Of a DNA stretch of 64,000 nucleotides, positions 45,823-54,577 are shown piece by piece; positions within the stretch are counted from its first letter, which is position 1; every line of letters begins with the position of its first letter. The notes under the pieces are model-generated. The model was given only the letters and a program-made list of their open reading frames with translations, did no database searches and was not told where the DNA came from. A program made the position numbers and the translations under genes. This DNA comes from Phenylobacterium sp. (GTDB lineage Bacteria; Pseudomonadota; Alphaproteobacteria; Caulobacterales; Caulobacteraceae): contig JADBYZ010000002.1 of the NCBI GenBank assembly GCA_020402745.1, forward strand, positions 31,615-95,614, in the 5' to 3' direction.

Positions 45823-46383
45823 ATGCGGTATCGTTGGACCTGCGCCGCGATCGGTGCAGCCTTGGTGATGGGAGCGGCCGGTTCCGGCCACGCGGCGATC
45901 ACGGTTCTTGGCGGAGGTTTCGCCCAGGCCTGCTCTGAGGCCGCCATGACCGGCGAAGTGGACAAGAAGTTCGAGGAGCTCTGCACCCTGGCCCTGGAGA
46001 CCGAAGGCCTGAATCTGCGGGACCGCGCGGGCACCCTGGTCAATCGCGGCGTCTTCAAGCTCCGCCGCCAGGAGTACGCCTCATCCGTCCGGGACTTCGA
46101 CGCCGCCTTGAAGCGTGACCCCACAATGGGGGAGGCCCTGGTCAATCGCGGCGCCGCCCGGATCGGCCTCAAGGCCCCGGAGGCCGCCCTCGCCGATATC
46201 AACAGGGCCCTGGAGCTGGGGGTCGCCGAGCCCGCAAAGGCCTACTTCAACCGCGCCCTGGCGCACGAGCGCCTTGGCGACCTCAGGTCGGCCTGGCTGG
46301 ACTACACCAAGGCGGCGGAACTGGACCCCGAATGGTCGGCGCCGCGCACGGAGCTGACCCGCTTCTCGGTGACCCGCAAGTAG
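45823..46383 (+). CDS. Exported tetratricopeptide-repeat protein
   Basis: 186-residue protein with signal peptide (WTCAAIGAALVMGAAGSGHAA) and three TPR-like units at about residues 70-175 (GTLVNRGVFKLRRQEYASSVRDFDAAL; GEALVNRGAARIGLKAPEAALADINRAL; AKAYFNRALAHERLGDLRSAWLDYTKAAEL). Predicted periplasmic adaptor; partner unknown. ATG at 45823 is preceded by GGAG at 45813; an ATG 12 bases earlier would disturb that site. Two cysteines in the mature N-terminus (QACSEA, EELCTLAL) could pair. Confidence 0.78.
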   Translation: MRYRWTCAAIGAALVMGAAGSGHAAITVLGGGFAQACSEAAMTGEVDKKFEELCTLALETEGLNLRDRAGTLVNRGVFKLRRQEYASSVRDFDAALKRDPTMGEALVNRGAARIGLKAPEAALADINRALELGVAEPAKAYFNRALAHERLGDLRSAWLDYTKAAELDPEWSAPRTELTRFSVTRK

Positions 46384-46388
46384 GGGAC

Positions 46389-46961
46389 CTAACGGTCGAA
46401 GGGCTTCTTCGCCCTCAGGGTGACGTGGAGCTCCTTGACGACGTTCCAGCGTTCGCCCGCCCAGGTGCGAAGCTCTTCCCGGGTGACTTCGCCCAGCCGC
46501 TCCCGCTCCAGCCACCGCGGGTCATAGACCTGGCTGGCCTGGGCCACCTCGAAGTCGACCCCGAGCGCGTAGGCGATCATCGAATAGTTGGCCTTCCGGG
46601 CGATCCATTCGTCGTTCTTCGCCTTCGACATCATCTCGAAGGTCAGGAGGGTGAAGGGTCGAACGTGGGTCGGATCTGACCAATAGGTGTCATGCCGGAA
46701 GTGCGGGACGTGAATCTCCACCAGGCCATCGGGCGCCGTGACCCGATAAATCTCGCGCATCACGGAACGGAAACCGGCGAAGTCTGCGCCGACATGTTCC
46801 AGGACGTGCTTCATGAGGACGTACTCGAAGGCGTTGTCCTCAAACGGCCAGGGCGCAGCCTCGATGTCCATGAGGACGTCGGGTTGGCACTCAGGAAAGT
46901 TGTCGGCGTTGACGAAACCGTCCCGACGGTCGAATCCGCACCCAAGGTTCAGCTTAGCCAT
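46389..46961 (-). CDS. SAM-dependent methyltransferase
   Basis: 190 residues, class I Rossmann fold: KLNLGCGFDRRDGFVNADNF is the SAM loop, DIEAAPWPFEDNAFEYVLMKHVLEH the second nucleotide motif, and HVPHFRHDTYWSDPTHVRPFTLLTFEMM is a block typical of small methyltransferases near polysaccharide or lipid genes. Ribosome site GAGGAAG is within the end of the preceding small gene. Substrate unknown. Confidence 0.78.
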   Translation of the reverse strand: MAKLNLGCGFDRRDGFVNADNFPECQPDVLMDIEAAPWPFEDNAFEYVLMKHVLEHVGADFAGFRSVMREIYRVTAPDGLVEIHVPHFRHDTYWSDPTHVRPFTLLTFEMMSKAKNDEWIARKANYSMIAYALGVDFEVAQASQVYDPRWLERERLGEVTREELRTWAGERWNVVKELHVTLRAKKPFDR

Positions 46962-46973
46962 TCGGGGACTTCC

Positions 46974-47165
46974 TCAGTCTCTTCCCGCCGTCGAGGCTCT
47001 GTCTGCAGCGTCAGCCTCGGACGTCGGGGGGGCGGCGCCATTGGTAGCCGGGACTTCCGGCAGGGGTTCGGGCCGCCGTCCCAGCACCCGAAGACCCGCA
47101 AGGGCTGATCCCAGAAAGCTGAAGAGCTCACGCAGTGGCGACCGGCGCTCCGGGCGGGGGGTCAT
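46974..47165 (-). CDS. Small hypothetical protein coupled to the LOG gene
   Basis: 63 residues, no recognised domain. A basic N-terminus (MTPRPERRSPLRELFSFLG) that could form an amphipathic helix is followed by a Pro/Ala-rich tail. The ATG overlaps the LOG-family stop (ATGA), and 12 bases after its own stop the methyltransferase starts; this packing supports translation. Moderate confidence only. Confidence 0.5.
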   Translation of the reverse strand: MTPRPERRSPLRELFSFLGSALAGLRVLGRRPEPLPEVPATNGAAPPTSEADAADRASTAGRD

Positions 47166-47950
47166 GGCCGCGCTCCGCCCTCGGCGGCCAGAACACCAGC
47201 GCTGACCTCGCGCCAGAGGTCCTCCGCCGAGTTGGCGAAGCGGAGAAGCTGCAGGTCGGCGGCGTCGATCATGCCGCGCTCGACGAGGGCCTCGAACCGC
47301 ACGAGATCGCGCCAGTAGGTCTCGTCAAACAGGACGATGGGCACCCTGGGGCCCTTGCCCGTCTGGACGAGGGTCAGGATCTCGAACAGCTCGTCCAGGG
47401 TCCCGAAGCCGCCCGGGAAGGCCACCAGGGCGTTGGCCCGCATGGCCAGGTGCATCTTCCGCATGGCGAAATAGTGGAACCTGAAGGCGAGACCCGGCGT
47501 GATCCAGGGATTGGGGAACTGCTCGTGGGGCAGGGAGATGTTGAACCCGATGGTCGGGGCGCCGGCGTCCGCCGCCCCCCGGTTGGCCGCCTCCATCAGG
47601 CCGGGTCCGCCGCCCGTGGCGATGACGTTGTTCCGGGGCCCGCCGCCGGTTGGACCATCCAGGGCGCCGCCCCGTTCCGAGGCGATGCGGCCGAAGGCCC
47701 GGGCCTCGGCGTACCAGCGCCCCTTCTCGCCCGGGTCATCCTCCCGCACCCGCGCCGAGCCGAAAACCACGATGGTCGAGCGGACGCCCCAGGACTTCAG
47801 GGTCTGGTCGGCCTTTTCGTACTCAAGCAGGAAGCGCACCCCACGCATGCTCTCGCCGAGCAGGAAGTCCGGATCGAGGGCTGCGAGGCGATAGGCGGGC
47901 TGGGAGATGAGCGCCCGGGGGTCGGTTTGATGGGCGCCGGTGGGCGTCAT
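47162..47950 (-). CDS. LOG-family protein (TIGR00730-like, cytokinin riboside phosphoribohydrolase fold)
   Basis: 262 residues, Rossmann-like lysine-decarboxylase-motif fold. VVFGSARVREDDPGE, ATGGGPGLMEAANRGAADAGAPTIGFNISLPHEQ and the catalytic motif ALVAFPGGFGTLDELFEIL are present. Family members release the base from nucleoside 5'-monophosphates; the bacterial role is usually nucleotide housekeeping. Longer than minimal LOGs by an N-terminal extension of about 55 residues. Opens the three-gene minus-strand unit with the small protein and methyltransferase. Confidence 0.85.
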   Translation of the reverse strand: MTPTGAHQTDPRALISQPAYRLAALDPDFLLGESMRGVRFLLEYEKADQTLKSWGVRSTIVVFGSARVREDDPGEKGRWYAEARAFGRIASERGGALDGPTGGGPRNNVIATGGGPGLMEAANRGAADAGAPTIGFNISLPHEQFPNPWITPGLAFRFHYFAMRKMHLAMRANALVAFPGGFGTLDELFEILTLVQTGKGPRVPIVLFDETYWRDLVRFEALVERGMIDAADLQLLRFANSAEDLWREVSAGVLAAEGGARP

Positions 47951-48021
47951 GGTCAGGCGTCCGCTGGGCGTGGCATGGGCCAGCTATAGGCAGTCGTCCC
48001 CGGCGAGGCAATCGGCGCGGT

Positions 48022-48411
48022 TCAGGTCGGGGGAGTCTGTCCAAGGGCGCAACGGATGTTCCGGATCAGGCGGTCATCTATCAGGGGCTTCTCAATGATC
48101 GGCACCCGCATGCGGCCCGCACGACGTCGAAGCTCCGGCCCTGGGTGACTGGTGATCAGCAGGGCTGGTAGGTCCTGAGACCGGGCCCGCAGCGCCCCCA
48201 CAGAGTCAAGCCCGCCCATGCCCGGAAGGTTCTCGTCCACGACCAGGCAGACGTTCCGGGCGGGAAGGTCCGCCGCAAGCAGGGCTTCCCCCGAAGCGAA
48301 GGTCTGTACCCTGTACCCGTCCAGTTCGAGGGCGAACTTCAGGGCGCTCCGGAGCGCGACGTCATCGTCCACGAGCAGCAGAGTCGGGGGCGGAGCGGAA
48401 TTGGCGGGCAT
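48022..48411 (-). CDS. Single-domain response regulator (receiver only)
   Basis: 129 residues holding only a CheY-like receiver: LLLVDDDVALRSAL (acidic pocket), phosphoacceptor Asp in CLVVDENLPGMGG, TSHPG in place of the usual Thr/Ser-Ala switch region, and IIEKPLIDD with the conserved Lys. No output domain, so it probably relays or competes for phosphate, perhaps from the FixL-type kinase encoded next to it. ATG 48411 preferred over a start 48 bases upstream. Confidence 0.82.
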   Translation of the reverse strand: MPANSAPPPTLLLVDDDVALRSALKFALELDGYRVQTFASGEALLAADLPARNVCLVVDENLPGMGGLDSVGALRARSQDLPALLITSHPGPELRRRAGRMRVPIIEKPLIDDRLIRNIRCALGQTPPT

Positions 48412-48485
48412 GCACCGACCGGAGTTTCTGATCTCTGGCAGGGTGCTCCTGGCCCGCAAGCCCGGCCTTGATCCAGCGCAAGCTT

Positions 48486-49094
48486 TCAGAAGCCAGCCAG
48501 AATTGACATCCGGACGAGCTCCGAAAGGCTTCTGGCGCCCGTCTTGGTCATGACATTGGCCCTGTAGACCTCCACCGTCCTCGGGCTGATCCCGAGTTCC
48601 CGGGCGATGACCTTGTTGGCCTTGCCGTCCACGACCCCCTTCAAGACCTCGCCTTCCCGGGGTGAGAGAGAGGACAGCATGGCGGAGAAGGCGCCGCCGC
48701 CCTGCGACGGAGCGCTGTTCGCAGCCTTCTTGAGCGCGTCATGGATCGCCGCCAGCAGCGCCTCGTCATCGAAGGGTTTCTCGAGGAAGTCGGCCACTCC
48801 CCGCTTCAGGGCCTCGACCGCCATGGGAACGTCGCCATGTCCTGTGATCACGATGACCGGCGTGGTTACCGCCCTCGCGTTGAGTTCGGCCACCAGTTGA
48901 AGACCGGTCATACCGGGCATTCGGACGTCCGTGACAATGCAGTCACTGGATGCTGTTTCCCCCGAGTTCAGGAAGGCGAAGGCCGAGTCCCAGGTGCGGC
49001 AAGAGAACCCTGCCGTCTCCAGGAGGAAGGCGAGGGAGGCGCGAACAGCCTCGTCGTCATCGATGACATGCACGAGGGCGGACGATGGGCTCAT
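48486..49094 (-). CDS. fixJ: Response regulator FixJ
   Basis: 202 residues: receiver domain with [22 protein letters not shown], phosphoacceptor Asp in [42 protein letters not shown] (FixJ/NarL-like), then a LuxR-type helix-turn-helix ([40 protein letters not shown]). FixJ activates transcription after phosphorylation by FixL when oxygen falls. The ATG overlaps the fixL stop (ATGA), so kinase and regulator are coupled. Confidence 0.9.
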   Translation of the reverse strand: MSPSSALVHVIDDDEAVRASLAFLLETAGFSCRTWDSAFAFLNSGETASSDCIVTDVRMPGMTGLQLVAELNARAVTTPVIVITGHGDVPMAVEALKRGVADFLEKPFDDEALLAAIHDALKKAANSAPSQGGGAFSAMLSSLSPREGEVLKGVVDGKANKVIARELGISPRTVEVYRANVMTKTGARSLSELVRMSILAGF

Positions 49095-50593
49095 GCGTCG
49101 GTCTCGTCTGAGAGCGGCAGATCCGCTGTGCGTAGCGTGAAACGGAAGACAGCGCCACCTTCCGGCCGGTTCCGGGCGGTGAGCTCCCCGCCATGCGCTT
49201 CGATGATGGTCCTGCAGATGGACAGGCCCACCCCCATGCCGTCGGCCTTTGAGGTGACAAAGGGCTGGAAGAGGCGTTCCTGGATCTCGGGGGCGAGTCC
49301 AGGACCCGTATCCCAGATGAGGACCTCCGCCCATCCTCCATCCAGGGGGTTCGCCTCCACCGTCAGGTTTCGGACCGTGGTCTCGCTCATCGCCTCAACG
49401 CTGTTCCGCATGAGGTTCAGCACCACCTGCTGGATCTGGACCTTGTCGGCCAACACCGGGCCCACCATCGGGGAAAGGTTGAGGTCCAGCCGGATTCCAG
49501 CGTCCCGGGCTCCCGTCATGGCCAGCGCCCCGGCCTCTTCGAGCAGCTTCGGCAGGGCCTCAATGCGCATGGCCGCCTCCCCCTTACCAACGAAGGCGCG
49601 GAGGCGGCGGATGATCTCGCCGGCCCGAAGCGCCTGCTCCCCAGCCGCCGTCAGGGCGGACCGAACCCGGTCCAGGTCGGGGGTTTCAGAGTCCAGGAGA
49701 CGGACCGAGCCCTTCATGTAGCTGGCGATGGCGGAGAGCGGCTGGTTGAGCTCGTGGGCCAGTGCAGAGGCCATTTCGCCCATGGAGGTCAGCCGCGAGA
49801 CATGGATCAGCTCCGACTGCATGTCATGGAGCCGCCGTTCCGCCGCCTGTGGCTCGGTGAGGTCGCGGATGAAGCCTGTGAAGAACCTCCGCCGACCGCT
49901 CTGCATCTCCCCGACAGCCAGTTCGATCGGGAAGGTGGAACCGTCCCGGCGCACGCCCACCGCCACCCGGCCAATCCCAATGATCTTCCGCTCGCCGGTA
50001 TCGAGATAGCGCCCGAGGTATCGGGCGTGCTCGGCCCGGTAGGGGTCTGGCATGAGCAGGGTGACATTGCAGCCGATCGCCTCGGCCGCAGTCCAGCCGA
50101 ATAGCCGCTCAGCCGCCGCGCTGAACGAGCGGATGGTCCCGGCCTCATCGATGACGATCATCGCCTCCGGTACGGTGTCGAGGATGGACTGGAGGTGATC
50201 CTGCCTCTGTTTCGAAAGGGCCAGCATGGTCCGCGCCGTGGCGGTCATGCGCCTGAGGCGCCAGGCCGCCGCCGCAAGGGCGCCTGAGGCGGCGATGTAG
50301 AGCACCAGGCCGAGGATCTCCTCGCCGTCCATCAGGGCGCGACCGCCCGTCAGGGCGAAGGAACCGGCGAGTCCGAGGAGGGAGGCGAGGATCACCGGCC
50401 CGGCGCCGCCGGGAATCGCCGCCGCCAGGAGGGCCGGGGCGAGGAGGAAAAGGTCCAGGCGCGGGGTGGGCTGGGTTGTAAAGACAACCCGAGCCATCAG
50501 CACAACCATGACGGCGGCCACGGCGAGGCCATAGGCCAGCCATCGCCGCCGTGCGGGCTCGCCCTCGATCTCTCTCTGAATCTCCGAGTCCAT
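49091..50593 (-). CDS. fixL: Oxygen-sensing histidine kinase FixL
   Basis: 500 residues. Four hydrophobic segments in the first about 110 residues, a heme-PAS domain ([31 protein letters not shown] ...), then dimerisation/H-box [19 protein letters not shown] and ATPase motifs ([35 protein letters not shown]). In the PAS domain the proximal heme His is present ([11 protein letters not shown]), with arginines at +6 and +20 corresponding to R206 and R220 of Bradyrhizobium FixL, where they bind the bound oxygen or heme propionate. The sequence thus supports a working oxygen sensor. Start MDSEIQ at 50593; the longer frame upstream has no support. Confidence 0.92.
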   Translation of the reverse strand: MDSEIQREIEGEPARRRWLAYGLAVAAVMVVLMARVVFTTQPTPRLDLFLLAPALLAAAIPGGAGPVILASLLGLAGSFALTGGRALMDGEEILGLVLYIAASGALAAAAWRLRRMTATARTMLALSKQRQDHLQSILDTVPEAMIVIDEAGTIRSFSAAAERLFGWTAAEAIGCNVTLLMPDPYRAEHARYLGRYLDTGERKIIGIGRVAVGVRRDGSTFPIELAVGEMQSGRRRFFTGFIRDLTEPQAAERRLHDMQSELIHVSRLTSMGEMASALAHELNQPLSAIASYMKGSVRLLDSETPDLDRVRSALTAAGEQALRAGEIIRRLRAFVGKGEAAMRIEALPKLLEEAGALAMTGARDAGIRLDLNLSPMVGPVLADKVQIQQVVLNLMRNSVEAMSETTVRNLTVEANPLDGGWAEVLIWDTGPGLAPEIQERLFQPFVTSKADGMGVGLSICRTIIEAHGGELTARNRPEGGAVFRFTLRTADLPLSDETDA

Positions 50594-50640
50594 GACCCGG
50601 ACTCCTACCGCCCGGGACCCTCTGTGGGAATGCGCGGCGT

Positions 50641-51465
50641 CTAGTGGCTGAGGAAGACGAACCGCTCGGAGGCATTGAGCAGGTGTCGGGTCACCCCGCC
50701 CAGGACCCATTCGTACGCCCGGCTATGGCCGTAGGCGCCCGAGACGATCAGGTCGGCGTCCATGCGGTCCGCCTGGGCGAGGAGCTCGGCCTGCACGTCG
50801 TCGGCTCCCGCGATCGCCACATGGGTGCGCGGCCTTGCCACACTGTGCCGGGCGATCATCCCGGCCACGTCCTCGGCTTGGGCGTGCAGGGCCTCCTGGT
50901 CCTCCTTGTCGCCAAGGGCGACGATTAGAATCTCGTCGGCCATGTGCATGAAGGAGAGGGCGTCAGACACCGCCCGCCGGGCCTCGCGGGTGTCCTTCCA
51001 GGCCACCAGGATCCGGCGGGTCTCAAGACGGCCGCCGTGCGGTGGGACCACCAGTATGGGCCGGCCTGAACTGATCAGGAGTTCGGGGGTGCTGACCCTT
51101 GTGTAGATATCGCCTTCCCCGGCAGGACCTCCCGTGACCACCAGGTCCACAGCACGAGCCACGCGGGCCATGGCGGGCGTAGGCAGGTCGCTGACAGAGC
51201 GCCATTCGGTGCGGGCGCCCTTCGCATGCGCGGTGAAGGCTGCGTGCGCCGCTTCCAGGTTGCGTGTCTGCTGCTCATAGAGAAGCGGCGTCCACTGAGC
51301 CGTCCCGAACCCGTAGGGGTCTATGGCGGCGATGGGAGGAATGGCCTCGGCGCCCAGGCCGATCAGGAGGGCGTCCAGCTTGATGGCCAGGGCCGCCGCC
51401 GCCTCCGTGCGGAGCTTGGAGGCCTCGCCGGGCTGGGCGTGGACGAGCAGGGACCGGAAACTCAT
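50641..51465 (-). CDS. Tandem universal stress protein
   Basis: 274 residues, two Usp domains. The second contains the nucleotide-binding motif [24 protein letters not shown] (G-x2-G-x9-G). The first half is degenerate in that region ([14 protein letters not shown]). Usp genes next to FixLJ/FixK are typically induced in low oxygen. Ribosome site GGAGGCGAC lies just upstream of the ATG. Confidence 0.85.
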   Translation of the reverse strand: MSFRSLLVHAQPGEASKLRTEAAAALAIKLDALLIGLGAEAIPPIAAIDPYGFGTAQWTPLLYEQQTRNLEAAHAAFTAHAKGARTEWRSVSDLPTPAMARVARAVDLVVTGGPAGEGDIYTRVSTPELLISSGRPILVVPPHGGRLETRRILVAWKDTREARRAVSDALSFMHMADEILIVALGDKEDQEALHAQAEDVAGMIARHSVARPRTHVAIAGADDVQAELLAQADRMDADLIVSGAYGHSRAYEWVLGGVTRHLLNASERFVFLSH

Positions 51466-51521
51466 GATGTCGCCTCCTTTTGGCCCGCTTGGGCCGTGAG
51501 CCGGTTACGACCGGCGAGTCT

Positions 51522-52190
51522 TCACTGGGCCTGATCCGCGAGCCGGGCAAGGCCTTCGGGGTTCACCACCCGGAACCGCCGGGTGGTGCAGAAGGAAACG
51601 ATCCGTCCTGACTGCAGCTGGGAGAGCATGCGAGAGACGGTCTCTATGGTCAGGCCCAGATAGTCGGCCATGTCCTGGCGTCCCATGGGCAGGTCCACCA
51701 CCAGGTCGCCGCCGGACTTGTCGGACAGGCCCTTCAGGAAGCTGGCGACGCGCTCGCAGGCTGTCTTGCGGCCGAGGAGGAGCACGTGCTCCTGGGCCCG
51801 CTCAAGCTCCTGACGGGTAGCCTCCCAGCCCAGGCGTTCGAATTCTCCGCCGGAGGAGCGGAGCACCGAGGCCTTGATGACCAGGATAACGCTGTCACGG
51901 ACCGCTTCAGCCGAGAAGCGATGGCGGGGGCCCGTCTCCAGGCCGAACAAATCCCCGGCGAGGTAGAACTCACCGATCTGCCGCCGCCCATCGGCCATCA
52001 CCCGGGTGGTGCGCACCGCGCCCTCAAGGACCCTGTAGATAAGGTCGGCGCTCTCGTCCTGGCCGTAGATCTCCTCATCCTTGGCGAAGGCCATGGTCAA
52101 ACCCATGCGGAACAAGGCGTTCACGGGTTCGCTGTTCCGCTGACGGATCGGCGGGAAGTGAACTTCATTGTAATCATAGGCGAGGGCCAT
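51522..52190 (-). CDS. fixK: Crp/Fnr-family regulator FixK
   Basis: 222 residues: cyclic-nucleotide-type beta barrel (about 30-130), long dimer helix, and C-terminal winged helix MGRQDMADYLGLTIETVSRMLSQLQ. The E-x-x-S-R of the recognition helix (ETVSR) predicts binding to TTGAT-N4-ATCAA boxes. There is no N-terminal cysteine cluster for an iron-sulfur centre, so it is FixK-like rather than Fnr: oxygen input would come through FixLJ. ATG 52190 chosen to match family N-termini; one seven codons earlier is possible. Confidence 0.88.
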   Translation of the reverse strand: MALAYDYNEVHFPPIRQRNSEPVNALFRMGLTMAFAKDEEIYGQDESADLIYRVLEGAVRTTRVMADGRRQIGEFYLAGDLFGLETGPRHRFSAEAVRDSVILVIKASVLRSSGGEFERLGWEATRQELERAQEHVLLLGRKTACERVASFLKGLSDKSGGDLVVDLPMGRQDMADYLGLTIETVSRMLSQLQSGRIVSFCTTRRFRVVNPEGLARLADQAQ

Positions 52191-52267
52191 GGCGTCGCTC
52201 CCAAGGGTCAACGCATTCAGGCTAGGCCTCGGCGGACCCCGGGCCTATCCGGGGCGGTCCCCTACGG

Positions 52268-52299
52268 GCAACTACCTAGAGTTGCGAGGGGCTCCAACT
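52268..52299. promoter_or_regulatory. Alternative inverted repeats between fixK and the beta-CASP gene
   Basis: In the divergent 164-base gap GCAACT (52268-52273) pairs perfectly with AGTTGC (52280-52285), and GAGTTG (52279-52284) pairs equally with CAACTC (52294-52299). The middle arm is shared, so only one hairpin can form at a time. This could be two overlapping dyad operators or an attenuator-like switch in the leader of the downstream gene. Confidence 0.4.
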
Positions 52300-52354
52300 C
52301 GGATAGGCTCTCTCGGTCGCTGGCGCGGGGCCGGCGAGGAGCCAAGGCTGCGCC

Positions 52355-53947
52355 ATGACGCTTGATCTCCTCTTCCACGGCGCGGCGGGTTGCGTCACCG
52401 GTTCGTGCGCAGAGCTGTCGGGCCCCGGCTTCCGGGTGCTGGTGGACTGCGGGATGTTTCAGGGCTCAAAGACCCTGAAGGCCCTGAACTACGAGCCCTT
52501 TCCGTTCGATTCCCGACGGATCGACGCCGTGCTCCTGACCCACGCCCATATCGATCACTCCGGCCTCCTGCCAAAACTGATGAAGGCGGGTTTCTCCGGC
52601 CCCATCTACGCCACGGCCGGGACCCGGGACCTGTGTCGCATCATGCTGGCCGACGCCGGCGGCATCCAGGAAAGCGAGGTCCGCCACCTGAATCGCCGTA
52701 ACCAGAGGCGTGGGCGGGAAATGGTCGAGCCGATCTACACCGAGGCCGACGCTCGCCGTGTGATGGAGCAGTTCGTCAAGGTACGGCTGGGCGAGACCAT
52801 CGAGGTTCTGCCCGGGCTTGAAGCGGTCTGGTGGGAGGCCGGCCACATCCTCGGCGGCGCCTCCGTCGAGGTCCGGGCCGAGGGCGGTGACGGGCCGGTA
52901 AGTCTGCTCTTCTCCGGCGACCTGGGTCCGGGGGGGCGGGATTACATGCCCGATCCGGAGGGGCCCTCGGGGGTCGATCACCTGATCCTGGAGTCCACCT
53001 ACGGCGACCGGGACCGGCCCCGGGTGACTCCCGAGGACCGCCGCGCCCTGCTGGCGGAGGAACTGAAGGCCGCCCATGCCGCCGGCGGGCCCCTGCTGAT
53101 CCCCGCCTTCGCCGTCGAGCGCTCCCAGGAACTGCTGGCGGACATCATGACCATCATGGATGAGGGTCAGGCGCCCGAGGCCGACATCTTCCTGGACTCG
53201 CCCATGGCCGCGGAGGTGACGGAGGTCTTCCGGCAGAGGGGTTGGAACCGGGCGACCGGCATCAATCCCTTCACCTCCCTCCATACGGCTGGGCGGCTCA
53301 AGTTCACACCTGACCCGGCGGACAGCGACCGGCTGGAACAGCTCCGGGGCTGGCACGTCATCATGGCCGCCAGCGGCATGTGCGACGCTGGCCGGGTGCG
53401 CCGCCACCTCAAGCGCCTGCTCTGGAACCGCGAGGCCACCGTCCTGATCACCGGCTACCAGGCTGTGGGCACGCTCGGCCGGCTGCTGGTCGATGGGGCC
53501 CGCCGCGTGCGGATCCAGGGCGAGGAGTTCCGCGTCCGGGCGCGCATCCGCAGCATCGAGGTCTATTCCGGCCATGCCGACGCCGCCGGCCTTGTGGAGT
53601 GGGCCCGCGCCCGTGGGCCCATACGCGGGTCGGTCTTCCTCGACCATGGCGAGCCCCCGGCGTTGGAGGGGCTGGCGACGCGTCTGGCCGAGGCGGGGAC
53701 GCCCCGGGAGCGGATCATCATTCCCCAGGTGGACCAGGCCTATCGCCTGACGCTGGCCGGCGCGGAGGCCGGGCCCGTCCCGACGCCGCGGATCGCCCCA
53801 GGCCTCGCCGCTACCCCCGACTGGCACAACGCCCGGGCCCAGCTGATCCTCGATCTCAACGAGCGCCTGGAGGGCCTGCCGCCTGAGGCGCGTGAATCCC
53901 TGATCCGGCGGATCGGCGAACTTGTCGCCGGCGCCGAGGAGACCTGA
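52355..53947 (+). CDS. Beta-CASP metallo-beta-lactamase-fold hydrolase (RNase-like)
   Basis: 530 residues. MBL domain with the HxHxDH zinc motif in LLTHAHIDHSGLLPKLM, AGHILGGASVEV, SGDLGPGGRDYMPDPE and LESTYGDRDRPR; beta-CASP insert with LLIPAFAVERSQELL and SPMAAEVTEVF, IMAASGMCDAGRVRRHL and the RIRSIEVYSGHADAAGLVEW C-terminal histidine region. Such proteins cut RNA, or act on other phosphoesters in bacteria; a C-terminal extension of about 60 residues is of unknown use. It begins a plus-strand unit with a cytochrome and stress genes beside FixK. Confidence 0.85.
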   Translation: MTLDLLFHGAAGCVTGSCAELSGPGFRVLVDCGMFQGSKTLKALNYEPFPFDSRRIDAVLLTHAHIDHSGLLPKLMKAGFSGPIYATAGTRDLCRIMLADAGGIQESEVRHLNRRNQRRGREMVEPIYTEADARRVMEQFVKVRLGETIEVLPGLEAVWWEAGHILGGASVEVRAEGGDGPVSLLFSGDLGPGGRDYMPDPEGPSGVDHLILESTYGDRDRPRVTPEDRRALLAEELKAAHAAGGPLLIPAFAVERSQELLADIMTIMDEGQAPEADIFLDSPMAAEVTEVFRQRGWNRATGINPFTSLHTAGRLKFTPDPADSDRLEQLRGWHVIMAASGMCDAGRVRRHLKRLLWNREATVLITGYQAVGTLGRLLVDGARRVRIQGEEFRVRARIRSIEVYSGHADAAGLVEWARARGPIRGSVFLDHGEPPALEGLATRLAEAGTPRERIIIPQVDQAYRLTLAGAEAGPVPTPRIAPGLAATPDWHNARAQLILDLNERLEGLPPEARESLIRRIGELVAGAEET

Positions 53948-53951
53948 CGCC

Positions 53952-54284
53952 ATGAGACACATCGCCGCCATCCTCCTTCCCGGCGCCCTGGTCCTCGCCC
54001 TCGCCGGATGCGCCACGACAGCGGGTGAAGACGCCCCCTCGGCCGCCAGGGGACAGCTCCTGGCGGAGGCCCAGTGCGGAACCTGCCACGCCATCACTGG
54101 CGAGGCCCAGCCTGGCCAGGCGCCCTCCTTCACGAGCCTCGCCGCGCGCTTCCGGGCCCACAGCTTGAGAGCCCGGCTGACGGAGATCGATGAGACCGGG
54201 CATTTCAACATGCCGCCCCTGAAGATGGGGGACGCCGACGTCGAGGACATCGCCGCCTGGCTGGACAGCCTGCCTCTGCCCTGA
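53952..54284 (+). CDS. Lipoprotein cytochrome c
   Basis: 110 residues. Signal peptide with lipobox LALAGCATT, single heme-binding motif CGTCH (EAQCGTCHAITG) and a likely axial methionine in FNMPPLKMGDADVEDIAAWL, the small class I cytochrome layout. Probably membrane-anchored in the periplasm and carrying electrons under low oxygen. ATG four bases after the hydrolase stop. Confidence 0.85.
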   Translation: MRHIAAILLPGALVLALAGCATTAGEDAPSAARGQLLAEAQCGTCHAITGEAQPGQAPSFTSLAARFRAHSLRARLTEIDETGHFNMPPLKMGDADVEDIAAWLDSLPLP

Positions 54285-54295
54285 CCCCCGGCCCT

Positions 54296-54309
54296 TTGCG
54301 GCAGATCAA
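54296..54309 (+). promoter_or_regulatory. FixK/Fnr-type box
   Basis: TTGCG-GCAG-ATCAA: the right half matches the ATCAA consensus exactly and the left half three of five bases of TTGAT, a form often seen in alphaproteobacterial FixK/FnrL sites. It is centred about 60 bases before the lipoprotein ATG, a distance that suits a class II activated promoter, and FixK is encoded 2 kb away. Confidence 0.5.
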
Positions 54310-54361
54310 GGCGACGGCGCCGGGGGCATGGTCTTTGGACCCGCTCACGGAGACGACAGCC

Positions 54362-54577
54362 ATGGTGGCCTCCCCTGTTCGACGCAACGCTTGCAAGGCG
54401 CGCAGGACGCACGCCCAAGGCCCCTTGGCGGTAGGCGCCGTCCTCGTCGTCATGATCACCCTGACGGCTTGCCACCGCCCGATCCCGCCCAACGTCACGC
54501 CCCCGGGTGAGACGGCGGCCTTCTCTGAACCCAGTCCGGGCGCCCCTGCGGCCCGGGAGACGGAGATTCCGAAATGA
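54362..54577 (+). CDS. Small lipoprotein, unknown function
   Basis: 71 residues: basic head, hydrophobic segment (GPLAVGAVLVVMITLTAC) with lipobox LTAC at about residue 37, then a Pro/Glu-rich tail. A secreted anchored peptide of unknown role. Its stop overlaps the next ATG by four bases, which supports translation. A longer frame from 54296 has no ribosome site and starts in the FixK-type box. Confidence 0.55.
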   Translation: MVASPVRRNACKARRTHAQGPLAVGAVLVVMITLTACHRPIPPNVTPPGETAAFSEPSPGAPAARETEIPK

